Shown one piece after another: positions 23,575 to 34,153 of a DNA stretch of 64,000 bases. The notes below the pieces were generated by a model, which saw only the letters and a program-made list of their open reading frames with translations, ran no database searches and had not been told where the DNA came from. The first letter of the stretch is position 1. Every line of letters begins with the position of its first letter. Source of the DNA: Collybiopsis luxurians FD-317 M1 (Eukaryota > Basidiomycota > Agaricomycetes > Agaricales > Omphalotaceae); NCBI GenBank assembly GCA_000827265.1, contig KN834749.1, positions 1,725,500 to 1,789,499 on the forward strand. The letters run 5' to 3'. The position numbers and the translations under genes were made by a program.

Positions 23575-25078
23575 ATGAGCAACCCAAATCTTCTGCCTCC
23601 TTCCCCCTCTATCGTACGACGCAGAACATCTACCAGACGTAGAGCTGGCTCAAATTTACCCCCTCTTCAAGATGGTCATCACGCCTCCCTACACGCTATC
23701 CGATCTTTCCTCAAAGGCCGTATATGTTACGACGCTTTTCCCATTAGTTTTCGGCTCATTATTCTTGACACAAAGCTCAGTGTAAAGAGAGCTCTGCAAT
23801 GTCTTCTTATGAACAGTAAGTCTTTCTTTGTCTTATTGATGGTCATCTGTTAAGCATTCTCTTCAGGCGTCGTTTCCGCTCCTCTCTGGAACAGCGAAAA
23901 ATCCGAGTTTGCTGGCATGCTCACTGTTCTTGATATCATCCACCTAATCCAATACTACTGGCGAACGGCGTCTTATGATTATGCCGCGGAGGATGTTGAA
24001 ACTTTACGTCTGGAGAAATTGCGTGGTAATCATGCTTCTTTTCTAGAGTGTATGCTATGTCTAAAATTTATTTGCAGAAATTGAGATTGAGCTGGGAGTC
24101 GCACAACCACCACTTCTGCGAAAGCATCCTTCAAGTACCCTGTATGAAGCTGCCCAAGTCCTTGTCCAAACACACGCACGACGACTACCGCTTCTCGATT
24201 ATGACTCGGAAACTGGACACGAAGTTATTGTGTCGACCTTGACCCAGTATCGCTTGCTCAAGTTCATCGCTATCAATGTCTGTATTCCCGTTATCTTCAT
24301 CTATCCGTCCAACTGACTCCTATCAAGTGCCATCGAGAGATCCAACAACTCAATCTCCCTCTTCGTAGGCTCAGGATTGGCACCTACGTTGCTGCAACCT
24401 CACCAAACGACGCTTCCGAAAATCAAAACCCCTATCACCCTATCGCCACCGCTACTTTGAATACTACTGTTTTTAATGTCGTGCACATGTTTTCGGAGCG
24501 GTCAATTTCTGCGGTACCAATCATTAACGAAGATGGGATCGTCGTCAACTTATACGAGACGGTTGATGTAATTGTACGTGCATCCTGTCGCTACTTCTCT
24601 ATAGCTTAGCCGATCCGTTTATATCGCAGACGTTAGTCCGTTCAGGCTCCTACCAATCATTGGATCTCAAAATATCAGAGGCTTTGAAGCAGAGGTCAGC
24701 AGACTTTCCCGGTGTCGTTATTTGTACTGCTTCGGATTCCCTTGGTACCCTGTTGCAACTGATAAAGAAGCGACGGGTACATCGGCTTGTGGTTGTGGAA
24801 GGAGAGGTAAGTACACGAGATTTCTCATCAGTTATCCTTTTTCACTAAACTGAAACTCTCGGTCATTACAGGAGGAAGAGCGCAAGGGAGGCAGAAAAGG
24901 CCGGCTTTTGGGTATCATCACTCTCAGTGATGTCTTGCGGTATATCATGGGTGATCTCTCGCACGAGCGGCAAACACAGGCCCAGACACAAGCAGCAGTA
25001 GCCGGATCGTCCTCAGAAGGCGCGTCCACCTCTGCCGCAAGCAGTTCGGCTGCTCCTGTAGTCTCTGGGCAACCATAG
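23575..25078 (+). CDS. SNF4: AMP-activated protein kinase gamma subunit
   Basis: The nucleotide-sensing gamma subunit of the SNF1/AMPK complex. ATG 23575 begins MSNPNLLPPSPSIVRRRTST. Four CBS repeats follow: SFLKGRICYDAFPIS..LDTKLSVKRALQCLL with SAPLWNSEKSEFAGMLTVLD; HPSSTLYEAAQVLVQTHARRLPLLD; HPIATATLNTTVFNVVHMFS with ISAVPIINEDGIVVN; and GVVICTASDSLGTLLQLI with RVHRLVVVEGE and GRLLGIITLSDVLRYI. The first segment and the S-x-x-D endings are typical of gamma subunits. The tail is Gln, Ala and Ser-rich. At least five short introns are needed. Its role is in glucose derepression and energy control. Confidence 0.93.
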
Positions 25079-25712
25079 AATTTTTCTTTATGCCTGGATG
25101 CCAGTCAAATGGCATCGGGTGTCGTCTCCAGTAACGTTCTAAGATTTTCTCATGTACGCTGTATCCCTAGATGTCGTTTGTTTTCGTCGTGTGTTATGTC
25201 GTGCTTACCCTCATGCATTGTAGTCCCTTCTCCTTCTTTCATCTCCCTTTATTTCTACCATCTACTTTTGGATATCCTAGTGTTGTATCTTTCTGTGCAT
25301 GTGAAGATGATGATGCCTTAATTCTCAACAGATAAAGTACGCTTATTGCAAACCTAGCCAATCACGTAGCCCTTTTTCCTCAGCTACAGCTTGTGCAAGA
25401 AATAAGGCTTTCCAGTGCCTGTGGCCTGTCTCTTGTCCGATTGCACTTGATAGCAAGAAATGTATTTAGCTCGAACAGATCTGCGGCCGTAATGAAGGGT
25501 GATGGGAAAGAGAGTGAGAAAAGGGCAGGATTGTCTGTACTGGCAACACTGAAAACAATGTAGACATTCAACAACTGCAAAAATCACCATTATGCTCCAT
25601 GGAACCGCGAATTTGATACCACCAGTCGAGGCTTGTATCCAAGGTTATTCCCACGGAAACTGATACGATACAGCATTTGTGTGTCCAATATTAGTCCATC
25701 GCTTTCTGCCAG
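25079..25712. other. Intergenic region without a recognised gene
   Basis: 634 bp containing the T-rich 3' end of SNF4 (to about 25320) and the promoter of the methyltransferase gene. No RNA gene, repeat or conserved frame was seen. Confidence 0.4.
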
Positions 25713-26837
25713 AATGCAACACGCGTTCGCCTGCGTGTTGATAGTCTCCGTTGCTGCTTACTGGTTATATCATCGAGTGAAATTGTCTTCCAGTGATCCC
25801 TATGGGCTATTCCACCTGTCACTGAACAAGCTTCCAGGGGAAGATGAGAGTTCGCCACCAAAGACAGAATGGCTAAATATGGGGTACTGGAGGGTAAGCT
25901 CGTATATTCTTTTATTTTGGGTCTTCTCAACGATATGTCCGCAAATAGGACACAAATAGCTTTCCGGATGCTTGTCAAGGCTAGTAGTCAAGTTGTTTCC
26001 ATGCGTTTCGGTTAATTTACAGTACCAAGTACAGCTCTTGCCCTCAAACTCGTTCAAGCTGCACAATGTAAAGAAAAAGGGAAGGTACTCGGTATGTATG
26101 TTCTCGTTGTCGCCTGAGCCATTGGTTCACTCGATCTGCTTGCCAGACGTCGGTCATGGAACGGGAGAATCGCTCATTCTTCTCCTCACTCATCCCTCCG
26201 TGCCCCGTCCAGCTTATTTGGCAGGAATCACGAGCATCCCTCTTCATCATAAACGTTCTCTCCAGCGTATTCAGCGAATCGCTGTTCCAAACACAGACGT
26301 TTCTCTGCATGTTGGCGATGCTATTTTTCGCAAATCTAGTTCCGTAAATCATCCCTTCAGCCCCTCAACAACTAGCTTTGACACGATCCTAGCGCTCGAC
26401 TGCGCCCATCATTTTCGTACTAGGGAGGAATTTCTACGCCAGGTAAGTTCGGAAATGAAAGTATGCACGAGAATCTTGTGCTTACTTTCGAGTTGCCAAA
26501 GTCATTTCATCATCTTGAACGAGGTGGTCGAATTGCTCTGGCTGATGTCTGTTTGGCCAATACTCCACCAATGGACTGGAAATCGCGAGTCACCCGTCAA
26601 GTTCTGAGGCTTTTGCCAAAGGAAAATGCTGTCTCCGTGAATCAATATGCGAAATGTATGGAAGAGATTGGGTATGAAAATGTAGTGATAGAGGACATTA
26701 GTGCGGACGTATTCCCTGGTTTTGTGGGCTTCTTGAAACCACGAGGGTTTGGACGGTGGATATCCGGAACAGTATTTTACGCGTATTACATGTCTGGAGC
26801 CAGGTTCGTACTGGTCAGTGGCTCTCGAACAAAGTAG
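25713..26837 (+). CDS. SAM-dependent methyltransferase with N-terminal membrane anchor
   Basis: A class I methyltransferase. ATG 25713 starts MQHAFACVLIVSVAAYWLYH, a hydrophobic anchor or signal. Next come LNMGYWRDTNSFPDACQ, ALALKLVQAAQCKEKGKV and the SAM motif I, VLDVGHGTGESLILLL. AYLAGITSIPLH, VSLHVGDAIF (motif II area), FDTILALDCAHHFRTREEFL and HLERGGRIALADV follow. The pattern fits small-molecule (sterol or quinone-like) methyltransferases, but the substrate is unknown. Introns: after YWR; 25980-26034 with inferred GC-AG ends (CAAG/GCTAGT to TACAG); after VL; and after EEFLRQ. The stop is placed at 26837 (RFVLVSGSRTK). A weaker alternative splice near 26803-26880 would extend the gene to 26932 with a different tail. 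Confidence 0.75.
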
Positions 26838-26959
26838 AACAAAGTAGAATGATTTACATAGACTTTTTTGGATTTCGCAGAATGGTAATGGTCAAAGCTG
26901 TGTATCGTTGGATATCTGCTCACATGATTTAAAATTCAGCGCCTTTTCCTCGTTCCTTG

Positions 26960-28051
26960 ATGACTGCGATACAATCTGTGCACATTAGTGGCTATCAGGA
27001 ACGACTGGAACCTAAAGCTCACACTGTCTACCAAATAGATGTGCGGGCCCATGTTCGGTCATGGTCAATCTGGCGTCGTTATTCGGAATTCGATGATCTT
27101 CACATCGAACTGGTGAAAGGCATCGGTTCTCCACCTCCTGCGCCTTTACCACCGAAACATAAATACTCTATATTACGGTCCCATAATGATCCAGCACTTT
27201 TGGAAGAGCGCAAGACGGGCCTAGAAGCTTACTTGCGGGCGATTATCAGCGCAAAGGAGGATAAATGGCGGGAGGCTTATGCTTTCAAAGAGTTCCTGGG
27301 TGTGCCCGTTGGCAGGCAGGCAGGCATCGTTGGAGGGCCGCCAACACAGTTTACACTGACTTCTTGGCTGGAAGAGTATCAGGAGCTACAAAACCGGCTG
27401 CGAGACGTCCGGGCAGACATCAATAAAAGGGAAGCTCTGTCTGACCAAGGGGACGTCAATGCTTCTCACAAATCCAACGTCAGTGCCAAGCAGAAGCTGG
27501 CAGGTGTATTGTCCAGGGTAGGAACGTTGGGAAATGGTCTCCGTGAACTGGCCATGAGTGGGGTGAGCGAGGGGGAGCTGCAAAGGCGGACAGATATGGT
27601 AGCTCGACTACAGGATGACTGCGAGAAATTAGGCAAAATGGTCACAGTCGCTCGACAGGCCAATCGATCTAATACAGTTCCCAGCGCGCCCTTTTCTGCT
27701 GCTTCCATGAATCCTCCTTCTACTTCCGATAGAGAGGCGCTCTTAGGTCCGACGAACACGTTCACTCGGGTGACGAGAGTTTTTGGCCAGCCTTCGAAGC
27801 CTCAGGAAACAGATATGACTAGGCCGTTAGACAATGTCGGTCTGTTTGGTTTACAGCAGGGCCAGATACAGCAACAAGATGACCAGCTTGCCCAGCTTAC
27901 CACAATTCTTAGTCGACAGAAACAACTTGGAAACGCAATTAATGCTGAGATTGGAGAACAGATTACCATGCTTGATGGGCTATCAAATGACGTTGACCGT
28001 GTTGGCGACAAACTTTCAAAGACTTCCAGGCAGATGCACCGTTTGGGGTGA
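26960..28051 (+). CDS. VAM7: PX-domain Qc-SNARE, Vam7-like
   Basis: A soluble vacuolar SNARE. An apparently intronless reading frame from ATG 26960 encodes MTAIQSVHISGYQER. The N-terminal ~115 residues form a PX domain: WRRYSEFDDLHIELV is the phosphoinositide-binding arginine region, PLPPKHKY is the proline loop, and RKTGLEAYLRAII follows. A helical linker comes next (TLTSWLEEYQELQNRLRDVR). The C-terminal ~60 residues are the SNARE motif: QQDDQLAQLTTILSRQKQLG followed by INAEIGEQITMLDGLSNDVD, with the ionic-layer Gln in ISxEIGEQ-type context. There is no membrane anchor, as expected for Vam7. It acts in homotypic vacuole fusion with Vam3 and Vti1. Length (about 363 residues) is close to the yeast protein. 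Confidence 0.93.
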   Translation: MTAIQSVHISGYQERLEPKAHTVYQIDVRAHVRSWSIWRRYSEFDDLHIELVKGIGSPPPAPLPPKHKYSILRSHNDPALLEERKTGLEAYLRAIISAKEDKWREAYAFKEFLGVPVGRQAGIVGGPPTQFTLTSWLEEYQELQNRLRDVRADINKREALSDQGDVNASHKSNVSAKQKLAGVLSRVGTLGNGLRELAMSGVSEGELQRRTDMVARLQDDCEKLGKMVTVARQANRSNTVPSAPFSAASMNPPSTSDREALLGPTNTFTRVTRVFGQPSKPQETDMTRPLDNVGLFGLQQGQIQQQDDQLAQLTTILSRQKQLGNAINAEIGEQITMLDGLSNDVDRVGDKLSKTSRQMHRLG

Positions 28052-28226
28052 TATTTTTGGATACCATTCGTGAACTAATGAAATGTAGAGTGGAATTATG
28101 TAGATCTAACTACGAGCTTTTTGATACAGCTATTGGCACATTCTCCATAGGTGATACAGTGAGTGATTGCGTCTATTATAAGTAATGCAACGAATTCTTC
28201 TAAATCATAAAGAGCTGGGTTGTCAT

Positions 28227-29393
28227 TCATTGGTTTGAAAGCAGTCGACCGACACCCTATGCAGTGAAATGATCAGGAGAAAGAAACTTGGAACGTGAAT
28301 AAGGACATACTTCAAAGCATGCAATCATAATTCCACAAGCTGGAGCAATCTTTGCGATTCGAGGAGTAAGCCCAGCAAAAAGTGCGTTCATGCCCTCGGA
28401 ATGCACGATTTGCTTGACCAGAGGGAATGTAGCCGTGATGTCAGAGACAGATCCAGCCATGACGAGAGCCTGACGACGCGTCTTGATGACATCCATTGGA
28501 GACGTTAATAAAGCCGACGCAGAGCCACTGACTGCCCCACTGACGAATGCTACCCAAGCACCTTCATGACCGCGCCGCGAAAAAGACTTTTTGAGAGATT
28601 CATAACCAGCCCAATATAACCCAGAAAATGGAATGTCGCGCCACAGTGTAGGTCCAAGGCCACGGTACAGAACAGGAACGCCTTGGACGCGGACCAGAAT
28701 TCGAATAGAAGCGAGAACAGAGCGGAGAGTATGAGGCTTATCTGCGGAGGTTGGGGTAGACTGTAAATTCGTCCGAATCATTTCCAAGGGCGAGGCAAGT
28801 GTCGATATCGCACCGCGCGCAAACACGCCGGCCACGAGAGGAACCATGGCTTCCGGAAGAAGGGGTGGTAAAGTGACTTTTAGCAAGTGATCATATGTTA
28901 GCATGTAAGACGTTGAAGATGGAACGCCTATTAGTCTAAGAAACGATAAACTGAGATATCCGGACGCTCTGAAAGCAAGGAATTAACTCACAATGTGGTA
29001 CCTACACCCTTCCACAGCCCTCGCATGCCCTCTGCCCTCCAGACATGCTTTACAGCGTCCGAAAAGCCGTTCACTCGCTCCGCCCGAAATACGCCGTTTT
29101 CCCAAACGCATACGAGTTCTTCAGCAGCTAAAGGTCGGGCTAGAGAAGACATATTGCGCACACAGGGCACGCCAGAAGGCTGACAGCATAAGTTTTTTGG
29201 AGGCCGGGGGAAGATGAGAGGTCGTTCTACCGGTCTTTGTGTCTGTAGCCTAGTTTTAACTACATCAAATGGAGTCACTGGAAAAGGGATCGGCAACAAA
29301 TCAGATTTTCTCAAGAATACACGACTCACTTGTCAAGGCCGTCATTGTCGAGCCCGTGGCTGCGCCTACGAGCTTTGCATAGGATTCATGCAT
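28227..29393 (-). CDS. MTM1: Mitochondrial carrier, MTM1/SLC25A39-40-like
   Basis: An inner-membrane SLC25 carrier. Family members are tied to glutathione import and to manganese/iron-sulfur balance. Start at 29393, MHESYAKLVGAATGSTMTAL, leads into the first carrier signature PFDVVKTRLQTQ. A spacer contains SGVPCVRNMSSLA and a C-rich segment, then VWRAEGMRGLWKGVGTTL. The second signature is SPLEMIRTNLQS with GLGPTLWRDIPFSGLYW. The third is SPMDVIKTRRQA with GMNALFAGLTPRIAKIAPAC. The long insert in the first matrix loop with Cys residues is typical of MTM1/SLC25A39. A strong donor GTATGT after CFE and an acceptor GCATAG give a last exon GVGRLLSNQ to the stop at 28227. Without that splice the frame ends at 28257. 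The N-terminus may extend upstream of 29393. Confidence 0.85.
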
Positions 29394-29909
29394 GAGCCGG
29401 ATGGTTGGGAAGGAAGAAAAGGACTGGAGTCGGTCTGAGTACCCTACCGGCGATGGCACGGCAAGCTCCGCGTCACTGGAGCGACTTTGTAAGAGGGACT
29501 TAGTAAGTAGTAATTAAAACATATCCTTCGAAGAAATGCTGAACCACATAAATAAAAAAATGGATTCAGAGGCAAAACAGACTGATATTTGATCTCAACA
29601 TTGATCAAATTCGTATATATACTGGTCCTCAAAGAATCTAACGTCAAAGTGGCATTTGATTCGAAGAACAGCAATCTACTCGAATACCGATTCCGCTACT
29701 CCCGGATCCCCGACTCCTGTGCGTTCCGCAGCCAAGATGGAGGATCCGGATGGAGTCATTCCACGATCTACTGGCTGCCTTGTATACTTGTTGAAAAAAA
29801 AATATTTTGTGCTTAACGACACAGCATTATGACATCACTACTGCGGTGTCGACTGTGATAACCACTTTTAAGTTTCGACCTTTTCAACCTTTCCACCACT
29901 CTTCTCATT
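29394..29909. other. Divergent promoter region between MTM1 and PIL1
   Basis: 516 bp, AT-rich, with a poly-A run near 29789-29797. If MTM1 has a short upstream exon it would lie in the first 100 bp. No other gene was seen. Confidence 0.35.
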
Positions 29910-31694
29910 ATGCCAGTCCCTGGATTCATAAGTTCATTCGCCGATAAGGCCCAATCAGCTTTGGCTGACCATATACCTGGCACCCACAAACCCACAAACC
30001 CAGATTCCAGCGCCCAGCCATCATCTAATCCTGGCGTTGGCCACAAGAATCCTACCCTAGAGGCCCTTGGGCATCAACTAAGGACCTTCCAGCAACAGTA
30101 TGGGTAAGAAATCGTCCGGATTTGCCTTCGTACTCTTCTCATTATTGATATAGCTCTGGAACCACTCCTGTTCAGAAAATCATCACGACAGAGAAGGGAG
30201 TCGCAATCGATCTAGATGGCCTGTCTCGAGATCAAAAAGCTCAAAGTAAAGAGCTCTACACCTGGGGACAAAGCTGCGACGAAGATTTGAAAGATGGTAA
30301 AATGCTTTCGTTTCCAATCGAATACCGTATCTGACAAACTGCTTCAGTCACTGATCGGCTTGCTTACCTCAATTTTGTCTCGGGTTCTTTGGCTAGTTCT
30401 CTAGCAGTCAAGCTAGATGCAGCTCGCTCACCTCTCAAGCTTCTCCGTGATGCAGAGAGCGCCATCACGCCTAGGCGTAATATTCGTGCCGGTCTGCATC
30501 AGCAGCTTGCCCGACTAGAGCATGACAATCAGAGAGGAATGGAGAAAAAGATTGCTGAGCTCAAAGATCAGATCAGAAAAGCTGAAGCAGATGACATGCC
30601 CCAAGAGAGAGAAATTGAACTCTTGAAGAGAAAAGGCGTTCGTGAAAGCGAGCAGCTCAAATGGGATGCTATTCGTGAAGTAAGATTTGCGTTCAAAGAA
30701 ATAAAACCTCGACTTGACACTCTTTTTCTAGTACGGCGAGAAACTGGTTCTACTCTCTCAAGCTGCACATCCTATTATTCACGCCCTTCCAACTCTACCG
30801 CCTTCCCCTGAATCACCTTATGCGGGTGCGCAGGCCACCGGTGCCGCTCGCGCTTCTCTTCAAAGAGCACTTGATAATTACAAGACTGGCCATATTAACC
30901 TACCTCCCCAATCGACTGGCTCAGATCTTGGTCGATCCGACACCCGAAGCTTTGGTGAAAGCCACGCCAGCGAACTCTCGAGCATTGGCTCGGAGACCAA
31001 TGTGCCTGTGACGCCTCCTCTGTCAGGATCAAAAATTCTCCCTCCACCTGCCAAACTTTCGGTAGATTCCACCTCATCTGTGTCAACCTCACCTCCGGCT
31101 AAGAGCCAGTCTCCTCCGATTAACCCTTCTGCCCTTAATCTTTCCCCTGCGCCGATCCCTGCCGCCAACTCTTCGAGTGCACTTGGTGTCTCTTCGGCGA
31201 CGAGCACTTCTCCAATTCTTGTACCCGATCCTCTGAGGCCGACGCCTATTCCTTCGGTGACAGACACTCCGACTATTGCAGAAACTGGCATTCCCGTCCT
31301 CTCTGAGTCTGGCCCTGGACCTGCCAGTGGTTCTCTCCGCGATGTTAAAGCTGCTTCTCCCACGGCTGGTCCCCGAAGCGGAGGCCTCCCAGCTAATGAT
31401 ACCCCCCCTACCAGCTTCGGCGCCATGGGCTCAGTAGTCGGAGAAGCCAGCAAATGGGAAAGCGCGGAACAAGAAAAGAAAAGATTGGCGGCAGAGTATT
31501 CTCAAGCGCATTCGGGGGAAGCCGGTCCTGCTCCGCAGTATGAGAGTGCCGAGGATGAGAAGAAGAGACTCGAGCGGGAAGAGAGGGAGAAGCTGTTGAG
31601 ATCTAGACAGGATTCTGGTGCTGGATCTGGCAGCGGAGCTGGAGCGTCGAAGAATAATGACGATGACGAACTCCCTCCTTATCAAGACATGTAA
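29910..31694 (+). CDS. PIL1: Eisosome core component PIL1/LSP1
   Basis: A BAR-domain protein that builds eisosomes under the plasma membrane. ATG 29910 starts MPVPGFISSFADKAQSAL. The BAR core includes AIDLDGLSRDQKAQSKELY, TWGQSCDEDLKDVTDRLAYL (close to yeast WGENCNEDLSDVTDKL), SPLKLLRDAESAITPRR, KIAELKDQIRKAEADDMPQE and IREYGEKLVLLSQAA. After the BAR domain there is a long Ser/Pro/Ala-rich tail (about 30840-31440) and a charged helix, YESAEDEKKRLEREEREKLL, ending DDELPPYQDM. The tail is much longer than in yeast Pil1 (339 residues). Introns lie near 30106-30153, 30295-30346 and 30680-30731. The PPYQD near the C-terminus resembles a PY motif. Confidence 0.92.
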
Positions 31695-32173
31695 AACAGA
31701 TACTTTAGATCTACAGGATGGGGGTGCAATCTGGGAACAATCTCTCAAAGTTTTCTAGCATGATCGGTGATGATGTGCACCAGTATTACTAGCCTTTTTA
31801 CATGCGCCAAGGACTACCTTTTTTCGTGTAGTGTTTTTGTCCGGATACTTTGTATGTGCTGTATTAGTTCAATATTCTCCACGTATGGTACAAGATTCGA
31901 AGGTGAAATTTACTCATGGGTAGGAACTTTTCTCTGAACGAATTAGGCCAAGTGTGAAAGTATATGCCCAGAAACAGAATTAGATGGCCAATTATTATTA
32001 TTTACGGATAGCAGAACGAACGTTAAGCAATTGAATTCTGGACAAAACGCCGTACGCCTGGCCCAACGCAAGAGAAGGGGGAAAGGATGTGGCCAGTACA
32101 TTTGAGTCCTGGAGGTTATGAGGAACTCGGATCGTTGAAGTTGCAACAATGATCAGCCATAGAAGCAGATGGA
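31695..32173. other. Convergent 3' region, no gene recognised
   Basis: 479 bp holding the 3' ends of PIL1 and of the unknown minus-strand gene. It is AT-rich. Short minus-strand frames here are continuations of the unknown gene's last exon in wrong frames. Confidence 0.4.
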
Positions 32174-33392
32174 CTACCGGGAAGCCGCTGAAGAGAAACA
32201 TTGTCCTTCAATGTTAGAGTCCAAAGGATCTCCGCCTCCTTGACGAAGATAAGCAGCTCGAAGTTCAAGAAACTTTTATGGAAAGAAAAAAGAAATCAAT
32301 ATCTGGCCAGCGCATTGCTAAAGCGAAGATACATACGCGCTGCTCTTCGGCACGAGTTTTGGCTCTAAGTTTCGCGGTAGAGTTTTCCATGTATGCAAGG
32401 AGAGTCTGAGAATTACTAGAGATAAGTAATCATAGACGAGGAATAGTTACAAATAAGTCATACCCGAATGTTGCGACTACTCATTCCTCGATAAGTTGAA
32501 TAACGTTCGATTGGAATAGGTGAGGCACCGATTAGTTTGAACTGTTCGTGGAGATAAACGACATATTGTTCGAGACAGAGGAGATACTGTCGTTTTTTTT
32601 CATGCGACGTTATGGAAGAGGAATCGGCGGTCTCACTGCGAATAAATAAACCGTCAGATCACAGAAGAAAGCTTCAATCGATATTGAATGTATATGAAAA
32701 TTACTGACGGCTCAAGTGAAGTGAAGGCCGGGATGTAAGCATACAGACTCTCATCATTGGACTCGCGAGAATTGGATCCGGGAGTCGAATTGGGACTACC
32801 ACTGTTGAGCTCATTGAGGAGCTCGCAAGGGGTCGGAAAGGTGCTTTGGGTTGTTTTATTACCAATCTCTTCGGAGGACTGGGAAGGAGCGACTGGTCCA
32901 GTTTCCAGGACATTCGGAAGCGTAAAAGTGCTGTAAGTCGTTGAGGAGAATGATTGGCTCTCTTTTGGAAATGCCGAAGGGCATTTGGGACTCCCGAGAT
33001 CAGTAAAGAAAATAGATGAAGTGCCAGGAACTGGAACCGGAGCGTGCAGAGGCAGCCTGTCCACACAAGGCGTCTCAGGTGTGTATTGGGCTGATACGGC
33101 ATTCGGATAGGATGAGCCTTGAGACCAAACACCTGTAGCATGTGAGTAGCCCGGCCACTGAAACTCGTAATGCCCATAGACGATATCATCGTCACGTCGG
33201 TAATGAGGAGCCCATTCGTATCCAGAGTGGGGATCACCCGTGTCGGAAGCCAGTGGAATATTCTGGATGAAATTACTATTCGTCGGAGACTCCAGACAGC
33301 CATAGGGCTGAAAACGGAGAAGAAACTAAGCTGCAACCGTTGAGCGCTGAGGAGTTAGCAATATTACTTACAGGGTAGCCGTTGCTGTTCAT
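32174..33392 (-). CDS. Unknown protein A, conserved helical domain shared with the neighbouring divergent gene
   Basis: Function not recognised. The start at 33392 gives MNSNGYP, spliced to PYGCLESPTNSNFIQN. The first ~200 residues are aromatic, Pro and Ser-rich and probably disordered, like an activation region. The C-terminal ~85 residues are helical: EKKRQYLLCLEQYVVYLHEQ, GASPIPIERYSTYRGMSS, RNIR/TLLAYMENSTAKLRAK, RAEEQR/FLELRAAYLRQ (slashes mark phase-0 introns near 32415-32463 and 32286-32336). The tail is FSSAASR, with the stop at 32174. The helical block aligns without gaps over 66 positions to the plus-strand gene at 34154, and the two introns fall at the same positions and phase. The YLxxLExxVxxLH start looks like a short coiled coil. 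The five-exon model also uses introns near 33300-33375 and 32640-32705. Confidence 0.7.
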
Positions 33393-34153
33393 AGGTTAGT
33401 ATGTGTGTGCTGTTCTAATCGATAGGCAAAAGCTAAACGGAAACGCGAGATATAAAAGGGCTTTCCAGCAAATTGCCGGAAAGAAGCACCGTGACGAGGA
33501 TTACATGTAAGAGGAGTCATGAAGCCGATGAAATAAATACAAGTCTCTGGAACCACTGTCACTGAAGAAGTCGGCGGAGAGTTCTACCAAGCCAAAGTTG
33601 GACTTATTTGAAAGATTCAGGGCCATTGGTCAGGACCTCAATTCGGCTGCGAAGATCGATGATCAAATGAGATAATAAAAAAAAAAGTATATGCAGAATG
33701 CATCACTCAGTGAATCCTTGTTCTATCTCATAAAAAGATCGTCAAGAAATCACGAAAAGTAACGACCGTGTTTTGTGACCGTGAAGACGAGGAGAAAAGA
33801 TGTTAGGGAATTAGGTAGAGAGCGGTTTAATCGTGGGTAATCGTCACGAAGGATCAGTAGAAGGAAAGAACCTGAACTCGTCACTCTGATTTCCCTTTTA
33901 TGGACCTTGAAATCCAGTGCAGTCTACTCTAAATCTTTGTTTTTATCTTGCTTATTGAAACCTTCGAGTTTTACTAGCCATGTCTTTTCGTTGAAGTATG
34001 TAGTCTTTTTTTTTTTCAAAAAAGAATTTCAATCGGACTTGATTGAGAATCTGCTCCTCTTGACGTCCCGATCCTGCTTACGGAAATCTGTATGTCGCCG
34101 TCAGGTATATATAAATCTCCTCGCCCCAGTTTAATCCTCTTTTTCATTCTACG
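33393..34153. other. Shared promoter between the two divergent unknown genes
   Basis: 761 bp between the two start codons. It holds a plus-strand TATATATAAA (34106-34115), a plus-strand TATAAAAGG (33451-33459) that does not precede an obvious plus-strand gene, an A-run (33676-33685) and a T-run (34006-34015). No coding frame with family resemblance was seen. Confidence 0.5.
34106..34115 (+). promoter_or_regulatory. TATA box before unknown gene B
   Basis: TATATATAAA ends 38 bp before the ATG at 34154, followed by a CT-rich stretch. Spacing implies a very short 5' leader. Confidence 0.55.

Noticed and set aside
25384..25590. Minus-strand Cys/Tyr-rich open frame after SNF4
   Set aside because: No start context, signal peptide or family match; it lies in the SNF4 3' region and is probably chance.
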